Positions 1-8,037 of a DNA stretch of 64,000 nucleotides are shown one piece after another. Under the pieces are notes generated by a model. That model had not been told where the DNA came from. It saw only the letters and a program-made list of their open reading frames with translations, and did not search any database. The first letter of the stretch is position 1. Every line of letters begins with the position of its first letter. The stretch is taken from assembly GCA_965230375.1 (NCBI GenBank), contig CBDDKU010000001.1, positions 18,506 to 82,505 of the forward strand. The letters are read 5' to 3'. The position numbers were made by a program, and so were the translations under genes. The DNA is from CBDDKU01 sp965230375 (GTDB lineage Bacteria > Bacteroidota > Bacteroidia > Flavobacteriales_D > Cryomorphaceae).

Positions 1-360
1 GTTGGCGCTTCAGGAGCAGTGCGTGACACGACCTACCTAGCATCGTTTTCGAATTATGGAAAGAAAAAGCTCGATATCTTAGCCCCTGGTGTTGATATTC
101 TGAGCCTTGTTCCCAATGATGGAGTTGATTCATACTCGGGAACGAGTATGGCGGCACCGGTCGTTACGGGGATTGCTACTTTGTTGAGAGGGATTTACCC
201 TGAAAAATCTGCTGAAGAAATTAAGCAGTTAATACTTGATAGTGTGGAGGTTCAAAAGAATCAGCTTGTAAATACTTCAGACGGGAACACGAAACTCAAA
301 AAGGTTGTAAGCACGCCAGGATCACCTTCGGTGTATCGCATTATCAGTTCAAAAAACTAG
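1..360 (+). CDS. Subtilisin-like serine protease (S8 family), C-terminal fragment
   Basis: The reading frame is open from base 1, so this is the 3' end of a gene that starts before the window. The GTG at base 19 is not the real start. The visible 119 residues contain the S8 catalytic serine block SGTSMAAP (Ser near residue 49 of the fragment), preceded by LAPGVDI, the usual strand before it in subtilases. The protein ends about 70 residues after the catalytic serine with no visible T9SS sorting domain, so the catalytic domain appears to be C-terminal. The catalytic Asp and His lie outside the window. The family identification is firm; substrate and location are unknown. Confidence 0.9.
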   Translation, partial: VGASGAVRDTTYLASFSNYGKKKLDILAPGVDILSLVPNDGVDSYSGTSMAAPVVTGIATLLRGIYPEKSAEEIKQLILDSVEVQKNQLVNTSDGNTKLKKVVSTPGSPSVYRIISSKN

Positions 361-495
361 GGCTTCAAGAAGGCATCTTTTTCATCGCTTCTTACGTCAG
401 GGAGACGACCAATTGATACAATTGATACTGACATATAAGTATTTGATTGGAATTAGATAGCCAAATTCGTACCTTTTGGTCTTATTATTGACGAA

Positions 496-1758
496 ATGTC
501 GTTAAAGGCCTATACCATATTGCTTGTTTTTTTGTGCTCCATTGTGGGAGTAGATTATGGCTATGCACAGATAGATCAGGGTAAAGCTGGTTCTGAGCTT
601 TTGCAAAATAACTCCTTTGGCATTCGTTCTTTCAATTTGGAAAATGTTGTAGAAACAAATTTCCTCAGAGACTCATCCCATACATACAAGCTAATTGAAA
701 ATCAGGAAGACCCTCAATGGAATCTCATTGAAGTGAACCACTATGATTACGACCACTTGGGTAATGAGGTGAGCAGAGTTCTGCGAATATCCGTTGATGG
801 TTTGTGGATGAACAAAACGCGTTGGGAGACTTTTTACGGCTACGATCACGAAATCACAGAAATCAACGAGCTCGAGTGGTCAGGAGATAGAATGGATTGG
901 GAAGAAAAAAACAGGAAGGTATTTACTTACAATGTCCATAATAATCTTGTAGAAGAGTTGCTGTTAGTCAGAGAGAGTAATTCTTGGGTGCGATCTGAAA
1001 AGCGAAAGTTGAACTACACCCCGGGTAACCTGATCAGCAATGAGACAATATATTTATGGGAGTCTCAAACTGAAAAGTGGGAAGCGATAGAGCGTTTGTT
1101 ATTCACATACAACAGCGATCGACTTATTGAAACTCAAGTTTTACAGTTGTGGGATGATTCGTTGGAAGCATGGGTAAATGAGTCGAGTCGATCTTTCGAG
1201 TACAACCAAGACAATAAAGTAGTCGGCTCTATAAGAAGCCTTTGGGATACGGATCTCGAGTCTTGGGTAAATACCTCTAGTATGTCTCTGGCATACGACG
1301 ATAAAGGGCAGTTGTCTAGTACTGAAGAACAGGTGGTAGGTGATGATGAAGGGGAATACACTTTCTCAGAAGAAGCACTTTACAATGACGACGGTAATTT
1401 GGATGAAATTATTCAGAAAAGGTGGGATGATGTAGAAGAGGAGTGGGACTCTTTTAAAAAGGAGTTAAACTTCTGGTCCGTTCACATGAGCGGAAACCTC
1501 GACCAATACAATTCTGATATCACTTGTCATTTTGCCAATCCCTATCTTCAGGGGCTTCCGTGGCATTGCGACGGTCTCAAATCAGATCAGCTGTATACGA
1601 TCGAAGTATTTGATACCTGGGGTAGAGCATTTCACAAAGGAGTTTTCAAAGGGAGTGACACGTTCAGAATTGACAGTAATGTTCCTCCCGGATTTTACAC
1701 TGTCGTCCTTCGTGGAGGGCTAGATGTGCATACCGAGAAGGTATTCATCAGAAATTAA
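496..1758 (+). CDS. Secreted repeat protein with T9SS C-terminal sorting domain
   Basis: Residues 1-25 form a signal peptide ending YGYAQ. The middle (about 100-320) is made of imperfect repeats of roughly 35 residues with the pattern LW-x-x-x-x-x-x-W followed by an aromatic-Tyr-acidic element (for example LWDDSLEAW, LWDTDLESW, FEYNQD, LAYDD). The last 60 residues (IEVFDTWGR, PPGFYTVVL, KVFIRN) match a type A T9SS sorting domain, so the protein is probably exported and anchored at, or released from, the cell surface. The repeats resemble tandem beta-hairpin units seen in other Bacteroidota surface proteins. No enzymatic motif is visible and I do not recognise a function. It appears to be a single-gene unit between the subtilase and egtB. 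Confidence 0.85.
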   Translation: MSLKAYTILLVFLCSIVGVDYGYAQIDQGKAGSELLQNNSFGIRSFNLENVVETNFLRDSSHTYKLIENQEDPQWNLIEVNHYDYDHLGNEVSRVLRISVDGLWMNKTRWETFYGYDHEITEINELEWSGDRMDWEEKNRKVFTYNVHNNLVEELLLVRESNSWVRSEKRKLNYTPGNLISNETIYLWESQTEKWEAIERLLFTYNSDRLIETQVLQLWDDSLEAWVNESSRSFEYNQDNKVVGSIRSLWDTDLESWVNTSSMSLAYDDKGQLSSTEEQVVGDDEGEYTFSEEALYNDDGNLDEIIQKRWDDVEEEWDSFKKELNFWSVHMSGNLDQYNSDITCHFANPYLQGLPWHCDGLKSDQLYTIEVFDTWGRAFHKGVFKGSDTFRIDSNVPPGFYTVVLRGGLDVHTEKVFIRN

Positions 1759-1813
1759 CCGTTGTCTCTTCCTTCTTGCAGATAAAAACCTGTAATTTCA
1801 ACGAAAACAATTT

Positions 1814-3013
1814 ATGGCTAACCTCAGACCAGAGCCTGATCTGTTACAATCAACAGATGAGAGCTTACGGACCTTTTATAAACTTGTTCGAAGTCACACA
1901 GAAGAGGTCTGCGCTCCTTTAAAAAAAGAAGATTATGTAGCGCAACCAGTCGTAGATGTCTCGCCACCTAAATGGCACCTGGCTCATACTACATGGTTTT
2001 TCGAAACATTTGTCCTCATTCCTAACAACCCATCCTACAAAGTCTTTAGTGATGACTATGGGTACTTATTTAATAGCTACTACAATCACGTTGGTGAGCG
2101 AGTACAAAGGCATCACCGGGGAAGGCTTACGAGACCGACAATCGATGATGTAATGGCCTACAGGGCATACGTTGATGCCGCTATTTCTGAGTTGCTGAGT
2201 AGCGAAGAGAAGGCTGCGGTTGTAGAAGAAGTACTCACGCTGGGGCTCCACCATGAAATGCAGCATCAGGAGCTATTGCTAACCGATATCAAATATATTC
2301 TCGGCTCCAATCCAATATATCCTGTGTATGATTCGAACTGCCAGTTAGACAATATTAAAAATGAGTCTGATCCAGGTTGGGTATCAATTGAAGAAGGGGT
2401 ATATGAGATCGGGTTTTCGGGAGATGGATTTCACTTTGACAATGAGCTTGGAATTCATAGGCAGTATATTCACCGTGCACAGATATCTAAAAACCTTGTG
2501 ACTTGGGGAGAGTACCTTGAATTTATTGAAGATGGTGGGTATGATAATTTTGAGTACTGGCTTGATGAAGGCTGGGCATGGCGCAAGGAACATGATATTC
2601 AGTCACCATTGTACGCGCTCAAGAAGAATGGTATGTGGGGGCGCTATACCCTTGCGGGCTGGAAGGAAATAGATCCCAATTCAGTCTTAATTCACGTTTC
2701 GTATTACGAAGCTGAAGCATATGCCAATTGGAAAGGGTTAAGGCTTCCGAGCGAATTTGAATGGGAGGTCGCTTCCGAACATTTTGATTGGGGATTTGTT
2801 TGGGAATGGACTCAAAGTGCTTACTCAGCCTACCCTGGATTTAAAAAAGCAAAGGGAGCTTTAGGTGAGTACAACGGAAAGTTCATGGTCAATCAAATGG
2901 TATTACGTGGGAGTTCAATGGCTACCAGCAAGGGACACAGCCGTAAGTCTTACCGCAATTTTTTTCACCCACACCTGCAGTGGCAATTTGCAGGAATAAG
3001 ATTAGCAAAATAA
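1814..3013 (+). CDS. egtB: EgtB-type hercynylcysteine/hercynylglutamylcysteine sulfoxide synthase
   Basis: EgtB is a non-heme iron enzyme that joins hercynine to a cysteine thiol using O2 in ergothioneine synthesis. The N-terminal DinB-like half carries HLAHTTWFFE (residues 55-64) and HHEMQHQELL (146-155), which hold the three-histidine iron site. The C-terminal half is a formylglycine-generating-enzyme-like fold with LRLPSEFEWE, VWEWTQSAY and VLRGSS, ending in FAGIRLAK as EgtB proteins do. The length (399) is slightly below the common 420-440, the shortening being in the FGE half. It is followed after one base by egtD. Whether the thiol donor is cysteine or gamma-glutamylcysteine cannot be read here; no egtA or egtC neighbour is present, which would fit direct use of cysteine (inference). 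Confidence 0.95.
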   Translation: MANLRPEPDLLQSTDESLRTFYKLVRSHTEEVCAPLKKEDYVAQPVVDVSPPKWHLAHTTWFFETFVLIPNNPSYKVFSDDYGYLFNSYYNHVGERVQRHHRGRLTRPTIDDVMAYRAYVDAAISELLSSEEKAAVVEEVLTLGLHHEMQHQELLLTDIKYILGSNPIYPVYDSNCQLDNIKNESDPGWVSIEEGVYEIGFSGDGFHFDNELGIHRQYIHRAQISKNLVTWGEYLEFIEDGGYDNFEYWLDEGWAWRKEHDIQSPLYALKKNGMWGRYTLAGWKEIDPNSVLIHVSYYEAEAYANWKGLRLPSEFEWEVASEHFDWGFVWEWTQSAYSAYPGFKKAKGALGEYNGKFMVNQMVLRGSSMATSKGHSRKSYRNFFHPHLQWQFAGIRLAK

Positions 3014-3014
3014 T

Positions 3015-3959
3015 ATGGGGTTTCTAAAGGACGTTGTCGATGGACTTTCAGTAGAACAAAAACACATTTCTTCAAAATATTTTTACGATTCCGAAGGGGA
3101 CGCTTTATTTCAGGCAATAATGAAATTGCCGGAGTACTATCTCACCAATTCTGAGTATGAGATATTATCCAACCAGGGAAGCGCAATTTTAGATGAGCTA
3201 GAGATCGAAGGAAAGCCATTTGATCTTTTGGAGTTTGGCGCCGGAGACGGTTTTAAAACAAAGGTGCTCATCAAAAGTCTTCTTGAAAATGGAGCATCTT
3301 TTCGCTACATCCCAATCGATATTTCAAATGATGTTTTGGACGGCTTAAAATCAACTTTAAGCACAGAGTTTCCAAAATTGGATGTAGCTCCCCGGAATTC
3401 GACGTATTTCGACGCTCTAGACGAATTGAGCCAGGAAGGAGATGCAAGACTTAAACTTATATTGTTTTTGGGTTCGAGTATCGGCAATTTTGATCTAGAT
3501 CGGGCCAATGATTTTTTGAAAGCTCTGCACTCAAAGATCAACGTCGGTGACAAGGTTCTTGTCGGATTTGATCTGCGGAAGAACCCGAATGTAATCCTTA
3601 GTGCATACAATGATAGTCAAGGCGTGACAAAGGCATTCAATATGAATTTGTTGAAGCGGATGAATCGCGAATTGGGAGCTGACTTTGATATTTCCGCTTT
3701 TGATCACTATCCATTTTACGATCCCGAAGAAGGTATTGCAAAGAGCTACATCGTGAGCAAAAAGAAACAAATTGTGCGAATAGGAGAAGCGGATAAGTCT
3801 TTTGATTTTGAAGCTGGAGAAGTGATCCATACCGAAATCAGTAAGAAATTTTCGATTAAGGAAATTGAAGATCTGGGCGGTTCTGCTGGATTCTCAATAC
3901 AGGATCACTTTTTTGACTGTAAGCACTATTACGTGAACACTTTATTTGTTAAGAAATGA
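3015..3959 (+). CDS. egtD: L-histidine N-alpha-methyltransferase EgtD
   Basis: EgtD trimethylates histidine to hercynine with S-adenosylmethionine, the first step of ergothioneine synthesis. The protein shows the family start block KYFYDSEGDALFQ followed by LPEYYLTNSE (38-47), the SAM-binding loop EFGAGDGFKT (73-82), FLGSSIGNF, and the VGFDLRKNP segment. The 314-residue length is normal. It starts one base after the egtB stop codon and overlaps the next gene by ATGA, so the three genes form one transcriptional and probably translationally coupled unit. Supplying hercynine to the upstream EgtB explains the pairing. Confidence 0.95.
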   Translation: MGFLKDVVDGLSVEQKHISSKYFYDSEGDALFQAIMKLPEYYLTNSEYEILSNQGSAILDELEIEGKPFDLLEFGAGDGFKTKVLIKSLLENGASFRYIPIDISNDVLDGLKSTLSTEFPKLDVAPRNSTYFDALDELSQEGDARLKLILFLGSSIGNFDLDRANDFLKALHSKINVGDKVLVGFDLRKNPNVILSAYNDSQGVTKAFNMNLLKRMNRELGADFDISAFDHYPFYDPEEGIAKSYIVSKKKQIVRIGEADKSFDFEAGEVIHTEISKKFSIKEIEDLGGSAGFSIQDHFFDCKHYYVNTLFVKK

Positions 3960-4240
3960 AAGCTATATGGAAAGGTGAAGTTCTTGCAGAGAGCGAAAAC
4001 ACAATAAATATTGAAGGAAACCAGTACTTCCCTCCTGAATCCGTAAAGATGGATTTTTTCAAGAAAAGTGATACCCACACATTTTGCCCTTGGAAGGGAA
4101 CGGCTTCATATTATACGGTAGTTGTTGAGGGCGAAGAAAACCAAGACGCTGCTTGGTATTATCCCGAAGCTAAGGATGCTGCAAAAGGCATTGAAGGATA
4201 TGTTGCTTTTTGGCGTGGTGTCGAAGTCGTTGAAGACTAG
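3956..4240 (+). CDS. DUF427 domain protein coupled to the ergothioneine genes
   Basis: This 94-residue protein matches the DUF427 family: WKGEVLAES at the start, CPWKGTASYY in the middle (Cys near residue 43), AWYYPEAKDAAKGIEGYVAFW near the end (key residues only). DUF427 folds as a small compact beta domain of unknown biochemical function. Its ATG overlaps the egtD stop (ATGA), which is strong positional evidence for a role alongside EgtB and EgtD. That role is inference; a possibility is handling of an ergothioneine precursor or sulfoxide, but no catalytic motif is established for this family. The stop converges with the opposite-strand CCA-adding enzyme, overlapping by four bases. Confidence 0.88.
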   Translation: MKAIWKGEVLAESENTINIEGNQYFPPESVKMDFFKKSDTHTFCPWKGTASYYTVVVEGEENQDAAWYYPEAKDAAKGIEGYVAFWRGVEVVED

Positions 4241-5652
4241 ACTATGGGTTTCAGTCCAAGCTCTTTACCGACTTTCACCATGTAAGTAAAGGCTTCATTG
4301 TGATCGTTGGAAATTTGCCCATCGAGAATGGCTTCCTTAATACTCGCTTTGAGCATGCCAACCTCTTTGCATGGCTTTATGCCAAAAGTCTCCATGATTT
4401 CTTCTCCCGAAATTGGAGGCTGCCAGTTTCTGATCCTATCCTTTTCTTCTACTTCGATAAGTTTTTGTCTGACCATCTCATAATTGGATAGAAAGCGCTT
4501 TACCTTGGCTTCATTTTTTGACGTAATGTCGCACTTGCAGAGTGTCATTAGATCATCGATGTCTTCACCTGCATCAAACAAGAGTCTTCTGATAGCCGAA
4601 TCAGTAGCTTCTTCCTTAGTCAGAGCAATAGGGCGGAGATGCAGGGCAACCAACTTCTGAACAAACTTCATCTTAGAGTCCAATGGAAGCTTTAAGCGCT
4701 TAAAGATTTTAGGCACCATTCGCGCACCTTTGTCTTCGTGCCCATGAAATGTCCAGCCAGCCTTTTCATTGAACCGCTTTGTTGCTGGTTTGGCTATGTC
4801 ATGTAAAATGGCGGCCCATCTCAGCCACAAGTTATCCGACATGGCAGCCACATTATCCAGAACTTTCAGCGTATGATAGAAATTGTCTTTGTGACGAACT
4901 CCATTCTTTTCTTCAACACCGTGCAACAGGCATAGTTCTGGGAAAATTATTTGAAGAAGCCCAGTATCGAACATCAATCTAAAACCCACCGAAGGCACCC
5001 GAGCCGCAACAATTTTGTTGAGCTCTGTTGTAATTCTCTCCTGACTCACAATCTCTATTCGATCCTTCATCTTCCGAATAGCACGAAGTGAATCCGTTTC
5101 TATTTTAAAATTGAGCTGGGTGGCAAATCGAATTGCCCTCATCATTCTCAAGGGGTCGTCGCTATAGGTTGTCTCCGGATTGGTAGGCGTCCGAATCAAA
5201 CCATCATCCAGATCCTGAATTCCGTTAAATGGATCGATCAACTCGCCAAAATTGTGGGGCATAAGGGAAAGTGCGAGTGCATTTATAGTAAAATCTCTCC
5301 GCAATTGATCATCTTGAAGTGTTCCCGACTCGACAATGGGTTTCCGCGAATCGCGCGAATAGCTCTCCTTTCTAGCACCTACAAACTCAATTTCGTAGTC
5401 GTCGTATCTGACCATGGCAGTTCCAAAATTCTTGAAGAACTTCACCTTACCGAGGTTTGCCTTTTTTGCAAGGGCATGAGCTAAGTCAATGCCGTCTCCG
5501 ACAACAACTACATCAATATCTTTTACATCACGATCGAGTATCAGATCCCTTACGTAGCCACCGATAACGTAGGCTTCAAGACCATTTTCTGCAACTACTT
5601 CTTTGAGCGTAGAAAAAACGGGATGGGTGAGATGTGCTTTATAGTTTTTCAA
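4237..5652 (-). CDS. cca: CCA-adding tRNA nucleotidyltransferase with HD domain
   Basis: A class II nucleotidyltransferase of the poly(A) polymerase/CCA enzyme family that adds or repairs the 3' CCA of tRNA. The N-terminal catalytic head has VIGGYVRDLIL (29-39) with the metal-binding DID (45-47), then RRDFTINALAL (118-128) and DPLRMMRAIRFA, which form the nucleotide and RNA binding blocks. The C-terminal part carries an HD phosphohydrolase motif (ILHDIAKPATK, His284-Asp285), common in bacterial multi-domain CCA enzymes. Length 471 is normal. It is the last gene of a minus-strand run with the YrdC-like gene only nine bases upstream, a pairing that suits tRNA maturation. Confidence 0.93.
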   Translation of the reverse strand: MKNYKAHLTHPVFSTLKEVVAENGLEAYVIGGYVRDLILDRDVKDIDVVVVGDGIDLAHALAKKANLGKVKFFKNFGTAMVRYDDYEIEFVGARKESYSRDSRKPIVESGTLQDDQLRRDFTINALALSLMPHNFGELIDPFNGIQDLDDGLIRTPTNPETTYSDDPLRMMRAIRFATQLNFKIETDSLRAIRKMKDRIEIVSQERITTELNKIVAARVPSVGFRLMFDTGLLQIIFPELCLLHGVEEKNGVRHKDNFYHTLKVLDNVAAMSDNLWLRWAAILHDIAKPATKRFNEKAGWTFHGHEDKGARMVPKIFKRLKLPLDSKMKFVQKLVALHLRPIALTKEEATDSAIRRLLFDAGEDIDDLMTLCKCDITSKNEAKVKRFLSNYEMVRQKLIEVEEKDRIRNWQPPISGEEIMETFGIKPCKEVGMLKASIKEAILDGQISNDHNEAFTYMVKVGKELGLKPIV

Positions 5653-5661
5653 AAAGCTAAG

Positions 5662-6186
5662 CTATGAGCGGACAATTTGAATGTTTGCCGATTGATCAAG
5701 TTTGATGACAGGTAGCAATTGCATTCCTTCATCTGGTAATTCGGCTTGCAAATTTAAAACATATTCTGCCGTGTTCAAATGGGCTTCAGCATCCGAAATG
5801 TGATTAAAACGAAAGCAAATAATAGGCCCATTCACACGGCCTATTAATTTCTTGAGATCAAGGTTGTTTGTGAACTTGAATCTGAGTGAGCCATCCATTT
5901 CGAGCCATTTGACATCAATTCCTTTGGGGTTTGCTAACTCGACAATGATTTGATTTTTGGTTTGCTCCATGAGATCCCATGCAATATCTGGTACTTCATC
6001 AAAAATCTGAAATAAACGGCGTTCAGAGTCAATCAAAATGAATCGGTCGCGAACCAACTTGCCTGCTTTGGGTACATTGGAAATCCCATTTTCTGCAGCT
6101 AAGCCCAATACAATGGCTCCGTTCCTGATTGGAACAGCCAATAACTCACCCTTTCGGATCAAATCTGCACCTTCCTGTAAATTCAT
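5662..6186 (-). CDS. Degenerate YrdC/Sua5-like protein lacking the TsaC motifs
   Basis: The 174-residue protein has the length and secondary-structure rhythm of a YrdC domain (L-threonylcarbamoyladenylate synthase, TsaC). It opens with a GELLAVPIRNGAIVLGLA block where TsaC has the PTDTxYGLG motif, and ends with GPIICFRFNHISDAEAH where TsaC has PhhSTSANxSG. The Thr/Asp of the first motif, the Lys-Arg pair that binds the nucleotide, and the SxAN signature are all absent. It therefore probably does not make threonylcarbamoyl-AMP. The position beside the CCA enzyme is one where Bacteroidota often carry a genuine tsaC-like gene (from memory, not checked). The homology call is by pattern only and should be treated as tentative; the gene itself is well supported by the tight operon spacing. 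Confidence 0.6.
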   Translation of the reverse strand: MNLQEGADLIRKGELLAVPIRNGAIVLGLAAENGISNVPKAGKLVRDRFILIDSERRLFQIFDEVPDIAWDLMEQTKNQIIVELANPKGIDVKWLEMDGSLRFKFTNNLDLKKLIGRVNGPIICFRFNHISDAEAHLNTAEYVLNLQAELPDEGMQLLPVIKLDQSANIQIVRS

Positions 6187-6190
6187 TTAT

Positions 6191-7174
6191 TTAGACTATG
6201 ACTTTATCAACATTGATGTCATACCCACATTTGAAGTGGTCTTTTGGGCAGGATTTCTTTCCATGCAAGCCACAAGGTCTGCAAGGTAGCTGCTCATCAA
6301 TTTGAAGTATCGTGGACTCATCACTCAAAGGACCGAAACCAAAATCGGGAACTGTAGAGCAATAAATGGCCGTGACTGGAGCATTCACCGCCGAAGCCAT
6401 ATGCATAGGTGCTGAATCATTTACGTAGTTCATTTTAGCATCTTTCATCAATGCCGCCGACTCCAATAAATTCAATTCTCCAGCCAAAATAGTGACACTG
6501 CCATGGACGGATTTCTCTTTGATTTCATCACACAGATCTAGATCGCCTGGCGCTCCTATCAAATAGACATGTTTGTCGGGATCTAGTTTGTCAATGAGTT
6601 CAATCCATTTCTCAGCAGGAAACTGTTTTGTAAACCAAACCGAAGCAGGAGCAATGCACACGTAGGGTGTTTGTTTGAACTGCTTCACCTTGGCTAGGTT
6701 AGACTCACTAGGATATAGTACTGGCCTTTGAAAACTTGGGTCAGTAAGATGTTCAATCAAGCTCAGATTCCGAGCTACTTCGTGCATTTTCTTATCGATC
6801 ACATGCGGAAACTTGTGCGTAAATGAGAACGAAAGCGGATTCTTATTGAAACCAATTCTCATTTTGGCATTCGAAGCAGTGGTAATAACCCCGGAGGAAG
6901 CAAAGCGCTGCAAATTAACAAGCACATCATACTTCTCCTTTCGGACGTCCTTCGCGACTTTTGAAAGCGAATTGTATTTTCCAGACCGCTTATCCCAAAT
7001 GATGACTTGCCGAAGCTTGGGATGGTTTTTTAACAATCCTTCATTTCCTTTTCGCAGCAAGAAGTCGATTGAGCTTTCCGGATAGAACATTTTCAGCTTT
7101 TCTATCAGGGGAGTTGCCAAAATCACATCCCCTAGAAAGGCCGTTTGTATGATCAGTATTTTCTTGATCGTCAT
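6191..7174 (-). CDS. Glycosyltransferase family 9 (ADP-heptose:LPS heptosyltransferase-like)
   Basis: GT9 enzymes transfer heptose (or related sugars) onto the lipopolysaccharide core at the inner membrane. The start KILIIQTAFLGDVILATPLIEKL is the classic N-terminal G-D-hh-h-x-TP motif (key residues Gly14, Asp15, Thr21-Pro22). The C-terminal half shows YLIGAPGDLDLCDEI, the donor-binding NDSAPMHMASA block and a final Cys-rich segment (PCRPCGLHGKKSC), also typical of heptosyltransferases. Length 327 is normal. Its start overlaps the dapD stop by four bases, and the YrdC-like gene follows five bases later, so it is inside a four-gene minus-strand operon. Confidence 0.88.
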   Translation of the reverse strand: MTIKKILIIQTAFLGDVILATPLIEKLKMFYPESSIDFLLRKGNEGLLKNHPKLRQVIIWDKRSGKYNSLSKVAKDVRKEKYDVLVNLQRFASSGVITTASNAKMRIGFNKNPLSFSFTHKFPHVIDKKMHEVARNLSLIEHLTDPSFQRPVLYPSESNLAKVKQFKQTPYVCIAPASVWFTKQFPAEKWIELIDKLDPDKHVYLIGAPGDLDLCDEIKEKSVHGSVTILAGELNLLESAALMKDAKMNYVNDSAPMHMASAVNAPVTAIYCSTVPDFGFGPLSDESTILQIDEQLPCRPCGLHGKKSCPKDHFKCGYDINVDKVIV

Positions 7175-7983
7175 ACTGCTACTTGATGATCTCTGAGAAC
7201 ATCATTTAAGGAAGTTTTCAAGTCAGTGCTGGCTTTTCTTTTCCCAATGATCAGTGCACAAGACACCTGATAATCACCAGCTGGAAATGATTTGGTGTAC
7301 GAACCGGGTATGACTACAGACCTTTCGGGAACAGCGCCCTTGTGAGTTACAGGTGAATCGCCCGTAACATCAATAATGTGTGTAGACTTCGTCAATACAA
7401 CATTGGCTCCAAGTACGGCTTCTTTGCCAACTCTTACGCCTTCAACCACGATACTGCGCGAGCCAATAAACGCGCCATCTTCAATTATAACCGGAGCAGC
7501 CTGTAAAGGCTCTAAAACTCCACCAATTCCTACCCCGCCACTGAGGTGAACATTCTTACCAATTTGAGCGCAGCTCCCAACAGTGGCCCAGGTGTCAACC
7601 ATGGTGTTTTCATCCACATAAGCACCAATATTCACGTAGCTCGGCATCATGACCACACCATTGCCCAGGAATGCTCCATATCGCGCAATAGCATGCGGTA
7701 CCACACGGACACCTTGAGAATGATAGTCTTTTTTGAGAGCCATTTTATCGTGAAACTCAAATGGTCCCACTTCAATTGTTTCCATCTGTCTGATAGGGAA
7801 GTAAAGTAATACGGCTTTTTTTACCCACTCATTCACTTGCCAGTCATCTCCACTTGGTTCAGCACATCTCAAGGTGCCTTTGTCTACTTGTTCTAGGGTA
7901 GACTCAATGGCATTTAATACTTCTTTATCATTCAGCAGCGAGCGGTCAGCCCATGCTTTTTCTATCAATTCTTGGTGACTCAT
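7171..7983 (-). CDS. dapD: 2,3,4,5-tetrahydropyridine-2,6-dicarboxylate N-succinyltransferase
   Basis: DapD makes N-succinyl-2-amino-6-ketopimelate in the diaminopimelate/lysine pathway, needed for peptidoglycan. The protein has an alpha-helical N-terminal part and a left-handed beta-helix of hexapeptide repeats (about residues 100-230), with diagnostic blocks VRVVPHAIARYGAFLG, PSYVNIGAYVDENTMVDTWATVGSCAQIG (key residues Asp-Thr-Trp-Ala), and HLSGGVGIGGVLEP. Length 270 equals the usual family length. It is the promoter-proximal gene of the run dapD, GT9, YrdC-like, cca; the next gene overlaps its stop by four bases. Function is confident. Confidence 0.96.
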   Translation of the reverse strand: MSHQELIEKAWADRSLLNDKEVLNAIESTLEQVDKGTLRCAEPSGDDWQVNEWVKKAVLLYFPIRQMETIEVGPFEFHDKMALKKDYHSQGVRVVPHAIARYGAFLGNGVVMMPSYVNIGAYVDENTMVDTWATVGSCAQIGKNVHLSGGVGIGGVLEPLQAAPVIIEDGAFIGSRSIVVEGVRVGKEAVLGANVVLTKSTHIIDVTGDSPVTHKGAVPERSVVIPGSYTKSFPAGDYQVSCALIIGKRKASTDLKTSLNDVLRDHQVAV

Positions 7984-8037
7984 ATGTTCAATTTGGAGTC
8001 CAAAGATACAATCGTAATCAGGTTTGACAGGGTTTGA

